Below, in pieces: positions 10,090 to 22,504 of a stretch of 64,000 bases of DNA (positions within the stretch are counted from its first letter, which is position 1; the number at the start of each line of letters is the position of its first letter). Under the pieces are notes generated by a model, which ran no database searches, was not told the origin of the DNA, and was given only the letters and a program-made list of their open reading frames with translations. The DNA comes from Micropterix aruncella (lineage: Eukaryota > Arthropoda > Insecta > Lepidoptera > Micropterigidae). The stretch is taken from NCBI GenBank assembly GCA_944548615.1, contig OX155963.1:32445412-32509411 (forward strand). Direction: 5' to 3'. Position numbers and translations under genes: made by a program.

Positions 10090-12012
10090 GATCATACTTA
10101 CGTAGACCGAAGATGAATCGTATGCATACTTGTCTATGTATTTATTGTTTCAATGCGACTTGCTTTAGTACGTTGCACAAATTTCGGGTAGAATTAAATC
10201 GTTATTAATTTGTAGGAAATCTATCGACTGTAAATTTAATATTTATATTAAGTGTAGAGGGTTTTCATATCACAGACAATCCAGATCTGCCTTATATATA
10301 CATAGCATACCATTTTTGTAAAATTAAGAAAAAAACTTTAATATCAGAATAACTAAGCTAAAATAACATCAAGGATCGATCCCGCTACGAATCTCTAAAT
10401 TTCCAGTTTTATTTCAAAATACGCCAATATAGGATGGTTATATTGCCAAACTGTTAATTTGTTCACAATTACTGACATAAAGAAGTTTATAAAAGATGAG
10501 ATTGCCAAAAAATCAGAAATAAAATATATTTTATAGAGAATTATGGTTTTTGTGTTCCGATTTGGATGATTAGTTTTTGTGTTTCGATTGGAATATTTAT
10601 CGTATTTTATAAAAATATAACTTGAGTTACGCTATATAAAATACTAATGTAATAACTAAGCTGAAATAACATCAAGAATACATCTAGCTAAGAATCTCTC
10701 AGATTTTCAGTTTTTCGAGAATAATTTCCGCCAATAATCCCTCCCATTATTCGCATTTAGTATGGTTTTTTATGTCATATAGGAATACTTACAGTGTAGG
10801 GTAGTCTCAAGTTTGCCAGTTAGTGTTGCTATAACGTGGTTCGTTTCCTACCCGAAAAACGAGATAGCGGGCGTACCGAGGGCGCGGAAAATTCGAGCAA
10901 ATAAAGCGCCTGTCTACTCCCTGTCTGTTTCCTGTTTCGGTCACCTACTGTACTCTATGCCATATAGCCTAACGAGAGCGTACCATAATCTAAAAAAAAA
11001 TGAGATGGGATGTTCCATACACGTGAGTCGTCGTTCGCGGCGAAACATTTTGGGCCGGAAGTGATACAAAAAATGGGGTGGAGGTATGCAAAGGTAGTAG
11101 TTTTGCAAAACTCCCTCATAAATAAAAAAAAATAGGTAGTGCCACCCTAAAAGCCTTTCCCGGCAAGACTTCCCAGAATCACAGTAACTCTCATATGAAT
11201 GTTGGAAGATGCGTAAACAACATTGGAATTTATAATCATAAATAACATTTCATTTTATTATTCCGAGCAAAATCGAAACCTTTGCGTAGTAGTGTAACGC
11301 CACCTAGCGGAAATCCAGAGAAAAAGCTTCGAAGGCGCACGTCGGGTATAAGCAAAGACGCGAACCGCAGCTGCGGTTTATAGGTAGTAGTGCGCAGGGA
11401 CATAGGTACGCAATAACAGATGGCTTTGGCCGACCTAACCTAACCTAACAATAGGATGAAGCGTTCAGGCGCTATCGTAGAGGAATATATATAGACACAC
11501 AGACTCACAGACAGACTTTAGTCTGGAAATGGTCCTAATTGTCTCGGGGGGTCAAAATGTATATATCCGTCTTCCTATCGAAAAAAGCATTTAGTGCGTT
11601 CACAATACTTTCCCTGCTGGGAAGGTAAAAGAGGATTTGCGTAAAAAAAATAATATGCCGATGTTAAAAGTATGACCGAAGTATGTGCTTAATGCCAAGC
11701 ACTGAAGCGGAAGGGGAGGCTAAAGGAATGTGGAATGTGTGGAACCGATACAAGAGCCACCGGAGCTTTTAAATTCGCTCATAAACAGTTTCCTTAAATT
11801 CTATACTCGCCTACAGCAGTGCCTTTCATGTGATTTTTTTGGGGGAAGCGAGTAATACAAAAAACATGTCTTAGGGAGAGTTCGTTACTTAAATTTTACA
11901 ATATATTTTTAAATCAATGTCACCAATAAATCTTCTATATATATAAATCTTCCATAATCAATAAACTTCTATTCGGCAGTACGACCCTGAACTAAATAAT
12001 AATCCTGATACG
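10090..12012. other. Spacer with dispersed repeats, no gene recognised
   Basis: An approximately 85-bp unit starting ataactaagct.aaataacatcaa occurs twice in direct order (about 10350 and 10651). From 11440 to 11640 lies a dispersed repeat (ctatcgta.agg.atata...ctcacagacagactt...cacaatactttcc) whose sister copy is at 39170-39345. A GC-richer piece at 10800-11060 has an 83-codon frame with no recognisable domain. Confidence 0.4.
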
Positions 12013-12404
12013 GCACGGGCTTTTTTTTCTGTGGGTGAATCAGTACAACGAAGTAAGCAACTTTGAAATAAAAAAATGAAAAAAAACTAAAAATAAAAAA
12101 AAATGTTTGTTTTTTTTTTTTTAATTTAAAATTTTTATTTTATGATTAAATAGTAGCTGTGATCACGATGCGCTATCTAGCGGTTGGTAAAATGTCGCTG
12201 ATATTGTTTAATTACGACCTATTACCTACCGCTAGATAGCGCAGCGCTCTCAAACACATCACAAACCTTTATTTAATAGTCAACTTTTTCAAAAAATTCA
12301 AATTACTTTAAAAAAAAAAAATTTTTATTTTTTATTTTCAATTTTTTTTATTAAAAGTTGCTTACCACGTTGTACTGATTCACACATAGAAAAAAAGCCC
12401 GTGC
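12013..12404. repeat. Foldback MITE with imperfect long arms
   Basis: The ends are inverted: gcacgggcttttttttctgt at the left matches the complement of the right end at 12385-12404. Both arms continue with aatcagtacaacg. Further in lie gcgctatctagcggt and its inverted partner accgctagatagcgc. There is no coding capacity. A relative with similar internal blocks (gcaacttttaat, tactgattcacc) is at 26656-27010. Confidence 0.7.
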
Positions 12405-12502
12405 AGTAATAACACCCCGAAGAGAAAAAAGTCACAAAATCAGCATAAGCCGAATTTTAATCAAATAATGTATTATGCAATTTATGCAATGTATTATGCC
12501 AA

Positions 12503-13143
12503 GAGCCAGCGACAAAAAATGCGAAAGTTTTGTGAAAGTTGATATTTTCAGATTTTTTGGCCATAGAATGCTGGGGTAGAGTCAGCAAGCCAGACTCCGG
12601 AACACCTGGCGTACTAGGAAAGGTGTAATTTTAATTATATTCCCAAAGTGATTTGGAAAAGCTGTAAATTCATCAGTAGACAGTGAATGCCATACAAAAC
12701 TTGAAACGAATAGTTAGACCGCTTAACAATAGAATGCGTGTCGTCAGCATTACTTTATACATGTCACAAAAATTAAGTACATTATATTGCGCGACGCATT
12801 AGACCAATGCGTAATAGTTGCCGACAAATACTTACCGGCGTATTTGCAGAGATTTTATTTTTGTAACATGTATAGAGTAATGCCGACGCCACGCGGTATA
12901 TTATTAAGCAGCCTGACCATTTGTGTCAAGTTCTTTATTGCATCCACTGTCTACTGATACAATTTTAGCTTTTCCCAAACATTTTGTGGGTACTTATTAA
13001 AATTTCAACTTTCCTAGTACGCCAGCGCCAGGTGTCCCGGAATCTGGCCTGCTGACTCTACCCCAGTATTCTATGGTCAAAATACTGTCTGATCTGAAAG
13101 TTTCAGCTTTTACAAAACTCTTGAACTTTTTTGTCGCTGGCTC
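12503..13143. repeat. 641-bp foldback element
   Basis: Two arms of roughly 300 bp are imperfect reverse complements. The outer ends are gagccagcgacaaaaaa and its complement. Matching inner blocks include atagaatgctggggtagagt and gtactaggaaagg. The centre is near 12815. No transposase frame is present. No clear target duplication was found. Confidence 0.75.
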
Positions 13144-13364
13144 CCTAACTATTAGGATTTATTCGACTGATTTTATAATTTTCTGGATGGATAGTTGCTT
13201 AGTGTTAGAGATGGATGGATGAAGGGTGATTACTTATCTGTCCGCAAGTCTGAGTCAGCCAACGCGATCATTCCCAAATTCGGTCATGAGACAACGTCAT
13301 CACAATGTAGGTGGCCTTTATTATTAGTTTCTTCATAATCATCCCTATAACGAATTCTTTCAAG

Positions 13365-13560
13365 AACGTTCTTCTTCTTCTTTCGGTGCCTCTCCACTAA
13401 TGGAGGTTGGCCGTCAGCTCTCCGTATGCGTTTCGATTCTGTGCCAAGCGAAATAGGTCTTCTACGCTGGCTATTCCAGTTGATTCCCTAAAGTTCCTCG
13501 GCCACAACTTTCTTTTTCTTCCAGCGCATCTCTTCCTTTCAACCTTCCCCATCATAATTA
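13365..13560 (-). repeat. LINE 3' end with (GAA)n-type tail
   Basis: On the minus strand the reading GKVERKRCAGRKKKLWPRNF continues through ASVEDLFRLAQNRNAYGEL to a stop, then tggagaggcaccgaaagaagaagaa. This is the C-terminus and tail of an RTE/Proto2-like LINE group, related to the fragment at 28050-28551. Confidence 0.6.
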
Positions 13561-14306
13561 CTTGAAGAAACTGGTACTAAGTAATCAGTTTTGTTTCATT
13601 TTTATGGTCAATAAGAGGTTTTGGGATCGGTTGACGCTCCGTAGAACGGACATTCGTGACTCTATGGACCCAGCTAATCCTCAACAAGAATGCTTATTTA
13701 TTTATTAAGCTATTGCATAGCTTTTATCGCGGGCCTAGGCCAGCGCGGCGACCGAATGAAGAAATTTCTTAATGAATATTAATGATTTTAAACTGATAAT
13801 TACGTCTAAACGAGTACTGCTTACGATTCGAAAAAAATATATGTTAAACAAGAGCATTTTACTAATATTCTTGGCTTTGAAAATTTTAGATTTTGTTTAT
13901 ATTACATAGTGTAATTAATTTGTGAAATTAGGTCTAACCGAACACAAAAACGACTACTACGCAAATACTATCTGGCGTATTATTATGAAACCTGCACCAT
14001 TTTAAAGATAATTTAATTATCTATCTTTTTATCTACGAATTTTTTCGAATAGTAGTTTTTTCGAATAATATCCGTTTTTTTTGCTTTATCGAATAAAAAA
14101 TTCGTGGGCGGCGCTCTATCGGAAGACGTTTAATTTATTTAACGTTTTCCGATAATAATTTCAACGTTTTCCGATAGAGAACAGTTACCTATCTGATATC
14201 AGACAAAATAAAATTAATAAAATAAATAAATAATTATAATTGCATAAGTTGTTAAAAAATGCTATGCAATAGCTTTACCGCGGCAGTCCCCGAGTGCCAC
14301 ACGTAT
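13561..14306. other. Spacer with short inverted repeats
   Basis: The palindromic word agctattgcatagct near 13708 recurs as gctatgcaatagct near 14252. cgttttccgata words recur at 14120-14180. No gene seen. Confidence 0.35.
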
Positions 14307-14869
14307 TTTTTATTTATTTATTTATTTTTAGGAAAACCAACAGCTAATTATAATTTAACAAAAAGAGGAGTAGGATAACACAGATCCAATTAAAGGTTAT
14401 CACGTTTAAGTAACGTTGTAGAAACATATGTGACCTTTCAATTAAAGCTATCGATTAAAAATACATCAAAAATTATTCAACAATTAATGCTAAAGAATTC
14501 ACTGTTCAGCTGCTGCCTATCTGAGTTAATACTCGTACAGATTAGATCAAAGTCAAATCGTTTAATCAAATCATTGAAATGGTCACTTGTTCGCCACAGA
14601 AATGCATTTTGCCTATAGTTGGTACCAGCATGAAGAACGTGAATTGCAGGGTTAAATCTATTGAGTTTGGAAGGAACACGGAGATAAATTTTATTTAGTA
14701 AGTAGCATTGTGAGTGATAAATGAATTGCAATAGAATTAGTACGATCAGGGTAGGCAGACGATATAGGCGAGCATAGCTGACTAGTGAAAATGCAGTATG
14801 GAAACCGGTATCTGACGTGATCATCCTGCGCGTGTGAACGGCGAATGAGCGGAGCAGCGGCGAAAGCAA
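14307..14869 (-). repeat. LINE 3' end with open frame
   Basis: The frame 14869-14477 (130 codons) reads LNKIYLRVPSKLNRFNPAIH and NYRQNAFLWRTSDHFNDLI, a LINE ORF2 C-terminus. The tail is (AAATA)n at 14311-14330. A degraded sister on the other strand, at 56938-57335, shares the coding end, UTR and tail. The 5' part is missing. Confidence 0.65.
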
Positions 14870-15400
14870 GTTCTAATAAAAATAATATAAAATATCAATT
14901 AGAGTTAGATGCCTTACTACATTCGCCAGTATGTACAATTCAACTTCTAAAGCTTACAAAGATATACTTTTGCACATATCTATCGCATTCTCGGTGTCTT
15001 CAGTGAAAATAAATAGTACTTACAAATGGCGCCCAACGTGGGCCATAAATATATATTTTCGATGAAATATCTCTGCGTTTTCTTCTCAACAATGCACGAG
15101 TCTATTCGCTCCGAACTCGCGTTTTGCTTTTTACAGCCACCGAGATAACAGCCCTTAGCACAATTTTGACAAATTTCAATCAACGGATCCTAAGGCGTAT
15201 ATCCCCGTGTTGCGAAAGATAGATAATAATTTGAAGTATTTTCAACAGCAATGTAGTAAGGTAAGATAGAAACATTAGTGTATTTTACTGTCGCAAAATG
15301 TGCGTCATTTTTGATAACAGTAGATCTCATATAGAGATTATTTCAATCCCTCTCTCGGTCAGATAATTTTGCAATATTCCTACGTTTGTATACGTAGTCA
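14870..15400. other. No recognised gene
   Basis: AT-rich. Apart from the tRNA-Lys-type primer site at 15027, nothing was recognised. Confidence 0.35.
15027..15042 (+). other. Orphan tRNA-Lys-type primer binding site
   Basis: tggcgcccaacgtggg matches the primer binding site complementary to the 3' end of a tRNA-Lys. The two bases before it follow ...gtacttaca, which could be an LTR end. No LTR pair or gag-pol was found around it. Confidence 0.35.
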
Positions 15401-16001
15401 CCGCCCATCCGGCGGCCTCCAAGCAGAAGGGAGAGCCAGGGTAGGACGCTGGCCTGCGGGCCAGTCTCCCCTAGGAGTCAACCTTCGGGCGCTCCTGGAC
15501 GGTTTGCACTCCGTGCGACGCCAGCCAATCGATTGTGCACTCCGACTAACAGCCGGGGGAGTCTGGGAACAGCAATGTTTCCTATAGAGCGGGGTTGGTT
15601 TTTAACCTTATGGCAATTGCTCTTGCGGGTGAATAAGCCGGGCAAAGGATGCCGTGGTTCGCGATAGATTCGGTTGACACCGAATCACCGCTTCATAAGA
15701 GAGAGGACCGCGAAAGCGACTTTGATTCTGTAACCAGTCAGAAGGTAGGAGGTATACTGAAGGTTAATTCCAGACGGAGCTATCCTTCCAAACTGGTAGT
15801 CGGGGGGCGAGGCTGCCCGATGTGTACCTTTCCCGGTGCCTATCCGTAAGGCGTTGGCCTCTGACGGGCAGGTGGCGTAGCTAGACTGTGGATTATTTTT
15901 CATCCTAAGTCTTCTATGCCCACCTCACGGGAGACAGAACGATAAATTTCGTTAAAACTTTTTGAGGTGACGGGTTCGCCCGTTGTAGTTGACAGCTCTA
16001 G
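15401..16001 (-). repeat. Family A repeat, copy 4, minus strand
   Basis: On the minus strand it runs from the family 5' end (ctagagctgtcaactac) to gccgccggatggg, lacking the last ~100 bp. It is more diverged than the other copies and closest to the sequence in the inverted-repeat arms (gtcagaggccaacgcc, ccagtttggaagga). No clear target duplication was seen. Confidence 0.75.
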
Positions 16002-16700
16002 TTGTTACTAGTCATAGACATAGTCATATTTTAATAATTCCAAAAAGTACATACTGTGGAATACGTCATTTTACATTTGCTAGAAGTTATTCACAACTTC
16101 ATTACGTGTACATATACTTTATATATGGAAAGATGAGGCACTTTCGGATCAATTATAAAAATTAAAATCAAATAACCACAAAATATAAACAAGTTTTTGA
16201 AAAATAAACTATCAATAGGTTTTTAAAAATAGTCAATCAAAATTTTTAAATAATCCGTCAAAATCAACAATAAGTTTTACAATAAAAAAACCACTAAAGT
16301 AACAAAATACAGAACGAAATAAATTTGGTAATTGGTAAAATTATATTTTAAAAATTAAGACAGCCTCGTCAAATTCATCAAAATTATAGAGAGCAAGCAT
16401 GGATAGGTTTATTTTTATGCATTTTTTAAATGCAACCTCTTAAAGTACTCGAATTTTAATTTCTGCTAGCAACGAGTCGAAAAATTGAAACCCCAATTAT
16501 AAAAATTATTTCTGGTATAAAGACAGCCGCACTTTGGGAATTACTACATAATTTTTTTTGCGAGTGTTATGTTCATGCAGACACGAATGGTTTTCCTCTT
16601 TTTTCAAATTTGCTTTGGCATCATACATTAGGCACTGATATATAAATTCAGATTTAAAAGTCAACTTACTTATGATTTTTAAGAAAAACATCAACAGCTT
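16002..16700. other. No recognised gene
   Basis: Very AT-rich stretch with only short spurious frames. Confidence 0.4.
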
Positions 16701-18007
16701 TTGTCAACTGGAAATAACTGGCTCTGTTTTGTCATTTGCTGATGATACGGTGTTACTTTTCCAAGCAGATACATAGGAGTTAGTATTCGGCCAGGCAGAG
16801 ACTGGATTAAAAGCAGCCCATCAATGGCTAGACAAAAACTTGCTGACACTCAATAGAGAAAAGACGAAGTATGTGACCTTTAGTATCGACAGGAGGCAGC
16901 AGCCATCGTCTGAATTGCAACTAATACTGCACGAATGCAATTATGATAACAACTGCAACTGCCACCTATTGGAAAAGCATGTCAAATAAAATACCTAGGA
17001 ATCACTATTGACAATAACCTAAATTGGTATGACCACGTTGACATCTCAGCGTCAAGAATGAGAAAACTAATGTATGTCTTTAAAAATATTCGAAACATCT
17101 TTGAAATCAATATCTTGAGGACGATATACTACGCGTTAGCCCAATCTCTGCTAATATACGGACAACTAGGCTGGGGGTGGTATGACCAAAACAAATGGCC
17201 CAAAATGCCTTGATTAGGGTTATAGCCAGGAAGCCATACTGCTACTCCAGTGACCAGCTCTACAGGGATTTTATGGTGTTGGATGCAAGACAGCTATACA
17301 TACGGCAGGTCTTGATATGCTGCAGGAAAGAACTCCAACGGGACAACGACAAGCCGACCAGTAACGCCCTTATACACGACACAAGACATAAAGACAGACA
17401 TGTACAACCAAAAATAAGAACGACCTTTGGAAAAAGACACTATATTTACCTAGCGAAAAAACTCCATAACATATTTATCACGCAATTAGGCCAAGCTACA
17501 ATCATTCAAAATGACGCTCACTACAAAAGACTGGTAACATTATGGTTGTTACACTCGACGAGGGAGCACTGTGAGTCGTAAGTAACTAACGTTATCAAAT
17601 AGGTGCAAAGATTATTTATATTACTTATTATTGTTATTATTATCTCATTAGCCTCATTACTGTATTCATATATCTGCCATATATATTATATCTCATTTAA
17701 ATTAATAACTATTTTTTTTGTGTAATATATATACTATAATAGTTATACAATATACACTTGTAGGATTTTCCATGACTACAGAAATTACCTATACACCCGA
17801 CAGATGAACGCAGCACTAAATATCACCTCAATACAGGCTCTGCCTAGTGAGGTGAAAAAATTCCGCCGAAGCTGCACCTTTAGTAAATTTCCAGGGTTCT
17901 ACATTTTGTATGTACGACTAAATCATGTAAAATATACCATAGGAAATTTAATCATGCAATAATAAGGATAAATAAAATAAATAAATAAATAAAGAATTTG
18001 AATTTAA
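16701..18007 (+). pseudogene. CR1/Jockey-like LINE, RT domain 3' part, frameshifted
   Basis: Contains the reverse transcriptase active-site block LSFADDTVLLF (near 16730), then NLLTLNREKTKYVTF, KYLGITIDNNLNWYDHV and IYYALAQSLLIYGQLGW. The order and spacing are those of the palm and thumb of a CR1-type LINE ORF2. Frameshifts and stops break it, for example before 16995 and near 17195. It ends in aataaataaataaagaatttgaattt at 18007, the same (GAATTT)n ending as the LINE at 31669-32634. Confidence 0.8.
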
Positions 18008-18800
18008 AGTATTGCATGTGTCTGAGGCTATCTCCCTCTCTAATTGTGTTTTATTGCTACACAATGTTCGTCGCATTCTGCGCAACTGTCTTTCAAGCGG
18101 GTACCACTTGGTCAAACATGAGCTCTTGGACTTCCCACAGTCGCATAAGCCATCTGCTGCCCTCAGTGTCGGGAGATGCGACGTCGGCGTCAGCGACACG
18201 ACCGATGCGCGGTCGGTGGCGCATTTCTATGTCGCCCCTTGTGCGGCTCAGGAATGTTGATTAAACCAGATAAGACGCGGCGGAGACGTGGAGGATTTTA
18301 CTAACTAACATTATTAGTTATCGTCACCGGAAGTTCTCAGAGATTTTATTTCGTTATTCTTTTCTGTATTCGCGCAACGATATTTTACTGCTTAGCTTGT
18401 AATAAAATATACATTACTATTTAAAATAAAATTAACATAGCAGTATTTAAATAAAATATAAAAGTGATTCATTGTAAAAAGGTCCAATCTATGCCTAAAC
18501 CGCTTATTGTAATATTTTATACGGTGAAATAAAAAAATAAAAAAATATTTAGATGTATATTTGAGGTTGTAGCCTCAAGTATAGTAGCCATATTTTTTTA
18601 AATCTATATTCCACACACACGTGTTTTCCGTTTCTAAATGTTTTAAAACGTGGAGAAATTTAATTTTTAACGAAAGTCTGATTTTGATTTTTTTAGCCTA
18701 TCTTGTGTTGTTGGGTGGCCTAACACTAGTGTAATAATAAATACCATGTATCGGAAAGGCTTAGAGAACTCTGAATTCTTTATTTTATATGTTGGAAACA
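18008..18800. other. No recognised gene
   Basis: 18010-18260 is GC-richer with three overlapping ~80-codon frames and no recognisable domain. The rest is AT-rich. Confidence 0.35.
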
Positions 18801-19168
18801 TTCGAAATTTTGAATTATTTCGTTATATCATCCTCCATTTATGAAAAGGCCTTTGCCGAAGTGATTAAAGTGTTTTATTTTAGTTTTAGGGGTTAATTCG
18901 TTTCAATTGGAGGCATTTTGTGTTGCAAAAAGGAAAAGCTCGATTTTTGAGATATATGGATGAGGAGTGATCCTTCGTCGACGGTAAAGGGACCCATAAA
19001 CTTACATGCACAGTCGAAAGTGGGTCACTTTCCCGTCGACGAACGATCCATATATCTCAAAAATCGAGCCTTTTCGAATTTAAGCGAAAAAACTAAAAAA
19101 TAAAACACAAAGATCACCTCGGCAAAGGCCGTTTCATAAATGTAGGTTGACATAACTAAATATTCGAA
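18801..19168. repeat. Foldback element
   Basis: Imperfect inverted arms meet near 18990-19000. Matching blocks are ttatgaaaaggcctttgccg with its complement at 19112-19140, and ctcgatttttgagatatatg with its complement at 19048-19070. The centre carries gtcgacggtaaagggaccca and its complement. A related single arm is at 62625-62770. Confidence 0.7.
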
Positions 19169-19773
19169 AGAAAAGGAAACCTTCGAAAGAAAGTAGGAGA
19201 AGAGAAAAGGAGAATAAGGAGAAACCTTTATATGCTCAATGTCGATCTTCATTTCTGACAGAGAAGTTTATACTAAAGCCTATATAATTACATAATAGGG
19301 TAAACATAATAGTGTAAACTTAAAATAGGCCATCAAATAGAAATTAGGTAAGATTCTTCATAGGTAAGAACCGGATACATTTAAAAGGCTTGTAAGACGC
19401 TGGAATTAGCAACGTATTCAAATTTTTGGTAGCCTAGAGGCTCGTAGCAGTAAATCGTAGACCGCTCGTAGCTCTTCGTCGTAGCACCACCGCAATACCC
19501 TATATTATTCAGACGAGAGGAGTGAGCTCCTTACGTCTCTAATATTAACCCACCAGCCGTAAGTAACGCTTAGGGAAGTATGTCGAAGGGAAAATATCGA
19601 TATCGACATCGATAATACGATGGTCAGGCCAAAGTAGTAGAGCTCAGCACATCACATTTTACTGCACTACATACTACCCGACTAGCAAATTTGTGATAAA
19701 AGAGTTTTCAAACACAAAAATGTGATCTAAAGACATATCTGTAGAAGTGACCGCTGTGACCGCTGATCGTATA
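19169..19773. other. No recognised gene
   Basis: AT-rich. A short run of alternating atcgatatcgacatcgat near 19597 is palindromic. Confidence 0.35.
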
Positions 19774-19777
19774 TATG

Positions 19778-20382
19778 TGTGAGAGTGGCCACCCTTCACT
19801 AGACTCCAATTGATTGTGAGCGAAGGGTGGTTCTCATCATGAAGTTTTCTCCGTGAATGAAAGTCGTGGATGTCGAGGTAGAAGTATTTAATCAGAAGGT
19901 TGAAGAGAGTCGCCAGTTCTTAACGCCTTGATTGTTATTTCGCCGTTGTGTTGTAGTGTGGGCGCGAAGTGAAGCCGTAGTAGTGTGTCCGAAGTGTGTA
20001 GTCGAGGAGCGAGGCTTGACGATCGGTATCGCGGATAATGTAGGTACTGCTTGATAATGAAGTGTAGTCGCGATAACTGTCCTCTGAGGGGACGATGTAT
20101 AGAGCGCGGTAACTATCCGCCAAAGAAATGATGTGTAGCCGTGTACTTGTCCACCAAGGGAATGATATCGATCGATTGAAATGTACTACGTTTTATACCG
20201 TGAGCGGTGATGTAATAGCTATGAGTGTGGTGTGACATGTGTCGCTTGCCTGTGCATAAATTGCCGAATTTAGTTGGAAATTAACTGCAGCTGGCTCGTG
20301 TAGATTTGAGCGAGTTTGCGGTTTCCATTCTGTGGAAATTACTTTTTTGTTGTGGGTATGTTGGAGCGACAGGGCTCCAACA
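19778..20382 (-). mobile_element. Solo LTR, Gypsy-like, minus strand
   Basis: Begins TGTTGGAG and ends CTCACA on the minus strand, with the 4-bp target duplication TATG at 19774-19777 and 20383-20386. It shares the 3' stem-loop (ccacccttc...gaagggtgg) and U3 blocks with the LTRs at 6984-7565 and 41985-42542. Length is 605 bp. Confidence 0.8.
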
Positions 20383-20600
20383 TATGTGATTCGTTATACA
20401 GCTGTTATAAAAGAATGCTGTTATTATAGAATTTTAATTTGGTACACAGATGCCTTGTCAGGCTGCAATCAGATTGTGAAATTTTGGTTGGAATGCCTCG
20501 TATTCAAGCTACACTATAATTATTCACATATCGCCGTATTTAACTGTTTTGATATGATTACATGTAAATTAAATTTAAGCGCCAACAGTGTTAAATATAA

Positions 20601-20857
20601 GCGCCAACCTCGCCCTTAGCCGAGAAACAAACCGCGCCGGCCAAAAGACGGTGGCGATCGATTTTATTTATGAAATTATTATTGAGATGATATAAATTCT
20701 ATATTATTACATAATACTTGATTACTTGTCAGGAAAGGATTGGGGTGACATAACCGTTATTTTTTTCTTTTTATAACCCTTACAAAATGCGTAACCCCTT
20801 CACATTGACACCTTTGCTAGGCATTTCTATTTATATTTTTTTGTTATTAATAAATCT
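20601..20857. repeat. Repeat C, copy 1
   Basis: gcgccaacctcgcccttagcc through ttattaataaat. Homologous over its length to 22131-22395. Both copies lie beside sequence resembling the 3' end of the minus-strand LINE family. Confidence 0.6.
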
Positions 20858-21830
20858 TTTGATAGAAGCTCATATACTTGGTAGAGTCAAAATTATCTGC
20901 AACTAAAATATATGTACCTACATTGTAAGGTATATACATTGTAAGGTTTAATAAAATGAAGGTTGAACATTCAAGTGCAGATTATAATTAATAAACACAC
21001 TAGGTTATAATAAACAAAATTGACCGATGCTTTTAATCAAAACTAATCGATAATTTCACAAGTTTCCATAATAATATGGACAATAATTAAAATAATTTTA
21101 AAAATAGAAATAGTAATATACCGGAGGGTATGGGGATGCTTGAGATCCCAGTAACGCGGTCTATTAGTTCGTTTTAGGTAAAACTCAAGAATTCCACGTT
21201 ACTATTAATGTTCAGTCACCGAGGTGGGCGGCGCGGCGCGGAAGGAAAAACAGTGATGTTGCTTGGACGTTGGTTTATTTAGTACTGGTGCGCGAACGGC
21301 TCTCCGTTCGCGCGAGTGTTTACAGCGTAAAATAATGTGAAATTCATACAATGTTGGGACGTAAAATAATGTGAAATTTACTTACAATGTTGTGACGTAG
21401 TCTCTACAGTAACAAATTACTAATAATAATAATTGCTAATCGCCATTAGTTATAACAAAAATTCACAATGATATAATAGTCAACAATAGAAAGATTAACG
21501 ATGAAGATATTCAAGAAAGTCAAGAGAACTGACTGATTCGATTGTTAATATCCCTAATGTCATAAATTGCGTTTTTAATTAAAATACACTTTACCTTTTT
21601 CAAAGTATACCTCCCCAAGACACCTGATGCAAAATGGCAACTTATTGTAAAATAGGTTAGATTGACAAAGAACGCTATTTCGAACCCTAAACCCCTTTGT
21701 TTCGCGTACTATACGGATGAATATCAGACTAAGTTAAAGTAGTCAAGATATGCTTTCTGGTATATATGATATTTTGATATACTTAATACATTGACATGAT
21801 ATCTGATTCGATGAGTACCGCCTGCAAAAA
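20858..21830 (-). pseudogene. Degraded LINE 3' end
   Basis: The minus-strand reading resembles the LINE at 38112-38895: AKQRGLGFEIAFFVNLTYF matches its N-terminal-to-stop region in order, followed by a UTR that ends in the ccaagta.gagctt.tatcaaaaga block. About 230 bp of unrelated GC-rich sequence (21195-21420) interrupts it, containing a ~40-bp tandem pair (gtaaaataatgtgaaatt). Confidence 0.55.
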
Positions 21831-22026
21831 TGTTAGCGAAGATATTGTAAACCAATTTCTAACTGCTCATTTTTGTAAGCAAAATATACTACTAGTATTT
21901 GCTGCCATTCCCCTGATCACGACGCCATTAGCTAATATAGAATGGAAACAGGCAAAGTGAAAAGATTTGACAATTGATTTTTTTGATAACGAATGTGGCT
22001 CTGATTAATTTCTTGCTCAACAGGGT

Positions 22027-22504
22027 GGTTTTACAACTTTGGTCTTTTCTCTTGCCTTCGCTTTCGCGCTGATTTAGTGAACTAAGACCGGTTTTAGTAA
22101 ACGCCTAAATATTAACGCCTACTGTTGGCGCTTAGCCCAATCCCGCCCTTAGCCGAGATGAACCGCGCCGGTCAAGAGAGGGCGCTCATCGATTTTATTT
22201 ATGAAATGATTATTCAGATGATATAAATTCTATATTATTACGCAAGTCCCGGGCTACTTGCCAGGGAAGCCTCGGGGTGACAAGACCGATATTTTCTCTT
22301 CTTTACGCTTAAAAGATGCATAATCGTTTAACAATGACGTCTTTACGAGACATTTCTGTTTTCTTTTGTTTATTATTAATAAACCAGTTATTAGGGGTTC
22401 ATAAACACTTCGTTTTTGCTCTGATTTAGCGAACTAAAACCGGTTTTAGTCCGCTAAATTAGCGCGAAAGCAAAGGCAATAGAGAACGCTGAAGTTATAA
22501 AATC
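22027..22504. repeat. TIR element containing repeat C copy 2
   Basis: About 70-bp inverted ends: ggttttacaactttggtctt at the left and its approximate complement at the right. Both contain cttgccttcgctttcgcgct and the palindromic accggttttagt block. Repeat C (22131-22395) occupies the middle, so one has probably inserted in the other. Confidence 0.6.
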
